A stretch of DNA of 64,000 bases from Phytophthora colocasiae. Taxonomy: Eukaryota; Oomycota; Peronosporomycetes; Peronosporales; Peronosporaceae. The stretch lies in NCBI GenBank assembly GCA_018806915.1, contig JAGKQI010000031.1, positions 434,001-498,000 of the forward strand, read 5' to 3'. Of the stretch, positions 60,125 to 64,000 are shown piece after piece (positions within the stretch are counted from its first letter, which is position 1; the number at the start of each line of letters is the position of its first letter). Made by a program: the position numbers and the translations under genes. The notes below the pieces were generated by a model. That model made no database searches. It was not told where the DNA came from and saw nothing but the letters and a program-made list of their open reading frames with translations.

Positions 60125-63100
60125 AGTTTTCGACTCCGGGTGGGCCTTTAGTGCTTCGCAATGTGATCTGTTGGGTAACAGAGTCAAAGCTACCGCCTGG
60201 TGTCGGTGATTTATTGCTGTCTCGTTGGATTATGGAGCGTCTAGGATATAGCCCGGAAAAACTACTTGCTGCAGCACAACAAGTTCGCACTGAATGGGAT
60301 ATGAGTGACGTAGATGACGGTCCGACCGGTGGCATCGCAACGATTCTCGCCTATTCAGGGGCAGGTCAGACACCAATGACCACTGAAGAAGAGCGTGTAC
60401 TAGAAGAAGACGAGGATCGAGCTTGTTTTCCTGACTTGACTACAGGGATTGATGTCGAACGTGAGGAAATAAGAACAATTCTTCTGGATAAAGTGGATGA
60501 AGCTCGGAAACTAGGTGCGACGGCGGAATTTTGCGAGGAGTTGGAGAATATACTGATGAAATTCATAGACGTATTTCGTATCGTAATCGGCCGTGATCCA
60601 CCGGTGGACATGCCACCAATGGAAGTGACACTGAAGCCGGGGGCAGTACCGGTTCGTTGCAAAGCTCGCCGATACTCCCCCGTACACAGAGCATTTTTAA
60701 AGAAGCACGTCCAAGCTCTGATCAATGCCGGTCTGTGCTATCGCAATCCTCGCAGTAAGTGGTGCTCACCGCCACACGTTGTGAACAAACCCGAAGCTGG
60801 AGCACATCGCATGACAGTCGATGTCCGTGGCCCGAATGCCTGGGTGGAGTCGGTTGTTTGGCCAATGCCTATACTGTACTAGAGGCTGTCTTTGAGCAAC
60901 TTCGCGGATCATCACGCTATTTCTCGTTGGATTTTTTCAAAGGATTTTGGCCGTTTGCAATGGCAGCTCTTTGCCAAGAGATTTATTCAATTCTGACAGA
61001 AGAAGGGGTCATTACGCCCACAAGAGTGCTGATGGGAGGAACAAACAGCGTGGCATACGTACAGTCGACTGTCCAGCAAATGTTTGATGAGTTATTCAAC
61101 AACGGATTAATGATTTGGATTGACGACTTGTTGGGTTACACGGATAGTGATGGAGGATTACTAGAGCTGCTTAAGAAGGTGCTGGCTATTTGTCAAACTA
61201 AGGGACTCAAACTGAACCCGAAAAAAAATGCAACTTCTATCTCCGAGAAGCGCTTTGGTGTGGTCGAGTAGTGTCGGGCAGTGGTGTTCGTCACGATCCA
61301 GCCCGGATCAGCGCTCTTTCGAACCTACCTCCCCCAACGACAGGACAGGAACTGCAGCAATTTGTTTGTGCTCTGAACTGGATGCGATCCTCGCTTCCTG
61401 CGTTCAACAAATTAATTAGTCCACTGGTGAAAACCATGGAGAGGGTCTACGAACGTGCAGGTGGCCGAAAGAAAACCCAAGTACGAACGATTAAACTAAG
61501 TGATGTTGGATGGGGTGAGAACGAGGTTACATGTTTGGAGCATTGCAAACAGGCATTACAGAATGCACTTCAACTAGCCCACCCCGACCCTGAGAAGCTT
61601 CTCTCAGTTTTCACTGACGCTAGTGATGAACATTGGGGGGCAGCAATCACTCAGATACCCAGAGACCAAGCTGTCCGACCTCTTAGTGAGCAAGAACATC
61701 AACCTTTGATGATGTTGAGCGGTTCATTCTCAGGAGCGGCGAAGCGGTGGGCCATTGTTGAGAAAGAGGCCTACGCAATTGTTGAAACGTGTCGACGAGC
61801 AGATTTTCTCCTGCATCGGCAGGATGGCTTTGCTTTATTCACTGATCACCGGAACCTGCGGTTCATCTTTGATCCTCACAGTGTTTCCAACTCGGTACCC
61901 AAGTATACGGCGGACAAACTCCACCGTTGGTCACTTTTGCTCATGGGTTATAAGTATGAGATTTACGACATTGCTGGCGACGACAACGTATGGGCGGATC
62001 TGCTATCGCGTTGGGGGTCGTCATTTCGGGCTGTTTGTGCAATTCGCCAAGTTTCATTGCCATTATCCCCACAATTGGAAGACAACTTTGTCTGGCCAAC
62101 CATGAAAGGCATCTTGGAAGTACAAAATGGGGTAACGCCACCTAAAGACGTCACGCGGTCTACTGAGGACTTGATGTTGCGAGACAAAGACGGTCGTATC
62201 TGGATTCCGGATGAGGCTACTGGTATACAAATGCGAATTTGTGTCGTGGGGCATTTCGGTATCGCTGGTCATCGCGGCATGAAGGTAACCCTGCAGAAAA
62301 TTAAAGAGAAGTTTGTGTGGACAAATATGGCGAAAGATGTGGAATTTTTTGTTCAACGCTGCCTACACTGCGCTAGCACTCTTGGTGGACCTCCACAGCC
62401 ACGACCACTGGGTGAGGCGATGCACGCCGAGAAACCAAACGAGTTAATCCACTGGGATTACCTTTTCATGGAAAAGAGTGACACGAACCTGGAGTACGTG
62501 TTGGTGATTAAGGACGACGCGTCAAAGTTTGTGTGGCTAATACCGAGTATGGCAGCAGACGCAGACACTACCTTTGCAGCTTTGCTCGATTGGTTCGCTT
62601 CATTTGGCGTGTGTCGTTCCTGGGTCAGTGACCAGGGAACGCATTTTAAGAATGCTGTGATCCAAGCCATGCAACATACCCTAGGAGCGCACCACCACTT
62701 CACGACTGCCAGGTGCCCTTGGGCAAACGGTACCGTGGAAGTCGTGATGCGGGAAACTTTGAGGTGCTGCCGCGCACTTCTTTCTGAGTGGCGACTGCAA
62801 CTTCCTGAATGGCCTAGAGTTATTAAAATCGTTCAGTTGGTGTTAAACAACACACCATCACCTTCGCTTGGCGGTGTCGCCCCTGTGACAGCAATGACCG
62901 GGCTTCCTGCAATGAGCCCCAGTGACCATCTTGCGATTCCAGGGCCTGTTGAAATGGCTACACTTTCAGATATACAAACTGCACAACGTGCCAATGTTGT
63001 GAGACTACAACAAGCGTTAGAAATGATGCACAAACTGTGTCAAATTGGATTTTTGAAATTCGTAATCTAGTAACCGGACAACAGAAAGAAGTGCACGCTA

Positions 63101-63396
63101 GCCGACTCAAATTCTACTCGGACAGCTCACTCGATGTCAGTGAGGATTTGCTGCTTCACATTGCCCACAACAGCGAAGGTCACGTTGTGGACTCACTGTT
63201 AGCGGCTCGATACAACCGTATGGAAAAAAGACACGAACTCAAAGTTCACTGGCGTGGACTGGATTCTATCGAGGATTCCTGGGAGCCAGCAGCGACGCTG
63301 ATGCAGGATGTTCCAGCGGCAGTGAAACGATTTGTTCGTGCGAATTCAAACCTTGTGGCGGTAAAAGCCCTGCGTAAAGCACTACAACTCGACTAG
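60125..63396 (+). pseudogene. Element D pol, frameshifted and partly deleted
   Basis: RT is spread over two frames: 60151-60882 to VVWPMP, then from about 60840 with RYFSLDFFKGFW and WIDDLLGYTD. RNase H (FTDASDEHWGA, EKEAYAIV, TDHRN) and integrase (zinc HFGIAGHRG...CLHCAS; WDYLFM, SDQGTHF, NGTVEVVMRE) are in a third frame, 61271-63070. Near 63035 a deletion removes the integrase tail up to the strand before QKEVHASRLKF. The chromodomain-like end (VHWRGLDSIEDSWEP) closes at TAG 63394-63396. At least four lesions. Confidence 0.88.
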
Positions 63397-63476
63397 TTGG
63401 TTTTGACACGCGGCCAACTTCAACGCTAAATGATAGCGTTTGCATCTATATTGAAGACGTGGTCTTTGGGGGGAAG

Positions 63477-63725
63477 TGTTGTTGCTGGAGCAACACCGTA
63501 CTGCCGTTGCTGAGATTTGGCTCATCAACAGCACTACGACGCGACTGCTGCGGTAAGTACGGACGGTTAAAGCACATGCAGGGAACATGGACAGTTAGAC
63601 AAAAGACTGTTACTTAGCAGATCGTGGGCTCTTCAAGGACATACATTGGAAACAAGAGCAGGTAGTGAAAGTTGAGGAACTGCTTAATACATATCACTTC
63701 TACATTTCCATCGGAAGCAACAACA
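63477..63725 (+). repeat. Element D 3' LTR, 249 bp
   Basis: Preceded by GGGGGGAAG and followed by ACTCC, the target duplication. Confidence 0.92.
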
Positions 63726-63730
63726 ACTCC

Positions 63731-63766
63731 CATGAAGCTAGACGTGAGACATTGGTAATATCATAG
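63731..63766 (+). pseudogene. Last codons of the LINE ORF
   Basis: Continues in frame from 58178: HEARRETLVIS and TAG at 63764-63766. Removal of element D and one ACTCC restores the reading frame. Confidence 0.6.
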
Positions 63767-64000
63767 GTCTGCAAGACGTAGTCCAGCTAAGGTTATTAAC
63801 TTTTACCTTACCTTCTTTTACTGGGTAATTTCCTGTGAGACCTCTTGGCCAATGGTCTATAACTCGTTACAACCATTGAGGCCTCGTGAACTCCCAGAGA
63901 ATGTAGACAACCGTATTTCCTGTCATGTTGCACTCCTCATCAATTGAACATGTATCGTATGAAGACACCCGTCGAAGTACAAATTGAGTAGGTATGTTGC
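63767..64000. other. Window end, no gene seen
   Basis: 234 bp downstream of the LINE remnant, AT-moderate. I see no ORF, repeat or RNA gene. Confidence 0.4.

Larger units (their letters stand above)
58179..63725 (+). mobile_element. Element D: Ty3/Gypsy chromovirus-like retrotransposon
   Basis: 5,547 bp; LTRs 58179-58427 and 63477-63725 (249 bp each, one mismatch noticed: ACAAAGGACTG versus ACAAAAGACTG); termini TGTTGTTG...CAACAACA; 5-bp duplication ACTCC (58174-58178 and 63726-63730). Polypurine tract GGGGGGAAG before the 3' LTR. Recent by LTR identity, yet its polyprotein has several frameshifts and an integrase deletion, so it was probably mobilised by another copy or decayed through indels. 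Confidence 0.93.

Overview
The window looks like a repeat-rich, gene-sparse, effector-bearing segment of a Phytophthora-type oomycete genome. Four things point there: RXLR-dEER effectors with tandem W/Y modules; oomycete core promoters (TCATTYC initiator plus CAWTTT-type flanking element) in front of several start codons; an oomycete-type bZIP gene remnant; and stacks of Ty3/Gypsy elements plus a tyrosine-recombinase retrotransposon. Genes are mostly intronless. The one clearly spliced gene has short GT-AG introns.

Layout. 1-4300: ordinary genes (the end of a START/M96-like gene, a deleted bZIP remnant, a three-exon unknown gene on the minus strand, a 56-residue secreted peptide and a SAP-like/coiled-coil/TPR protein). 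4.9-11.6 kb plus 22.8-23.15 kb: seven loci of one secreted low-complexity family, each with a signal peptide followed by an LRS...DFS motif. They include an inverted duplication (arms about 6010-6832 and 8052-8932) and a tandem duplication whose second copy is split by nested LTR elements. Element A (11605-22795) sits in that gene and element B (16898-22580) sits in an LTR of A. 23.4-34.4 kb: three damaged copies of a secreted intradiol ring-cleavage dioxygenase. One is split by Gypsy element C (24433-29037), one is 5'-truncated, and one has its 3' end inverted. A deleted pogo-like DNA transposon (31055-32456) lies among them.

34.5-57.5 kb: RXLR effector territory. Two near-identical 330-residue RXLR genes (35516 and 41366) are each followed 68 bp later by a GyrI-like effector-binding-domain gene, so this is a duplicated two-gene unit. 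Both GyrI-like copies are broken: one by a ~150-bp internal inversion, the other by element B' (42679-54630). B' is itself interrupted by a DIRS/Ngaro-like tyrosine-recombinase retrotransposon E (45631-51896) with split direct repeats. A third, 209-residue RXLR gene is at 56847, and degenerate RXLR fragments lie at about 34.6, 39.0 and 55.5 kb. A tRNA-Thr(CGT), a 594-bp hAT-type MITE and a frameshifted 2OG-oxygenase-like gene are also here. 57.7-63.8 kb: the C-terminal part of a LINE ORF carrying a young Gypsy element D (58179-63725).

Taken together, the host genes encode secreted proteins likely to act outside the oomycete cell, while the mobile elements are largely inactivated. The most informative features are the insertion junctions. 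For A, B, B', C and D the target-site duplications and host reading frames can be read directly, and for the secreted gene, the dioxygenase, the GyrI-like gene and the LINE ORF the element sits inside coding sequence with the frame preserved on both sides.
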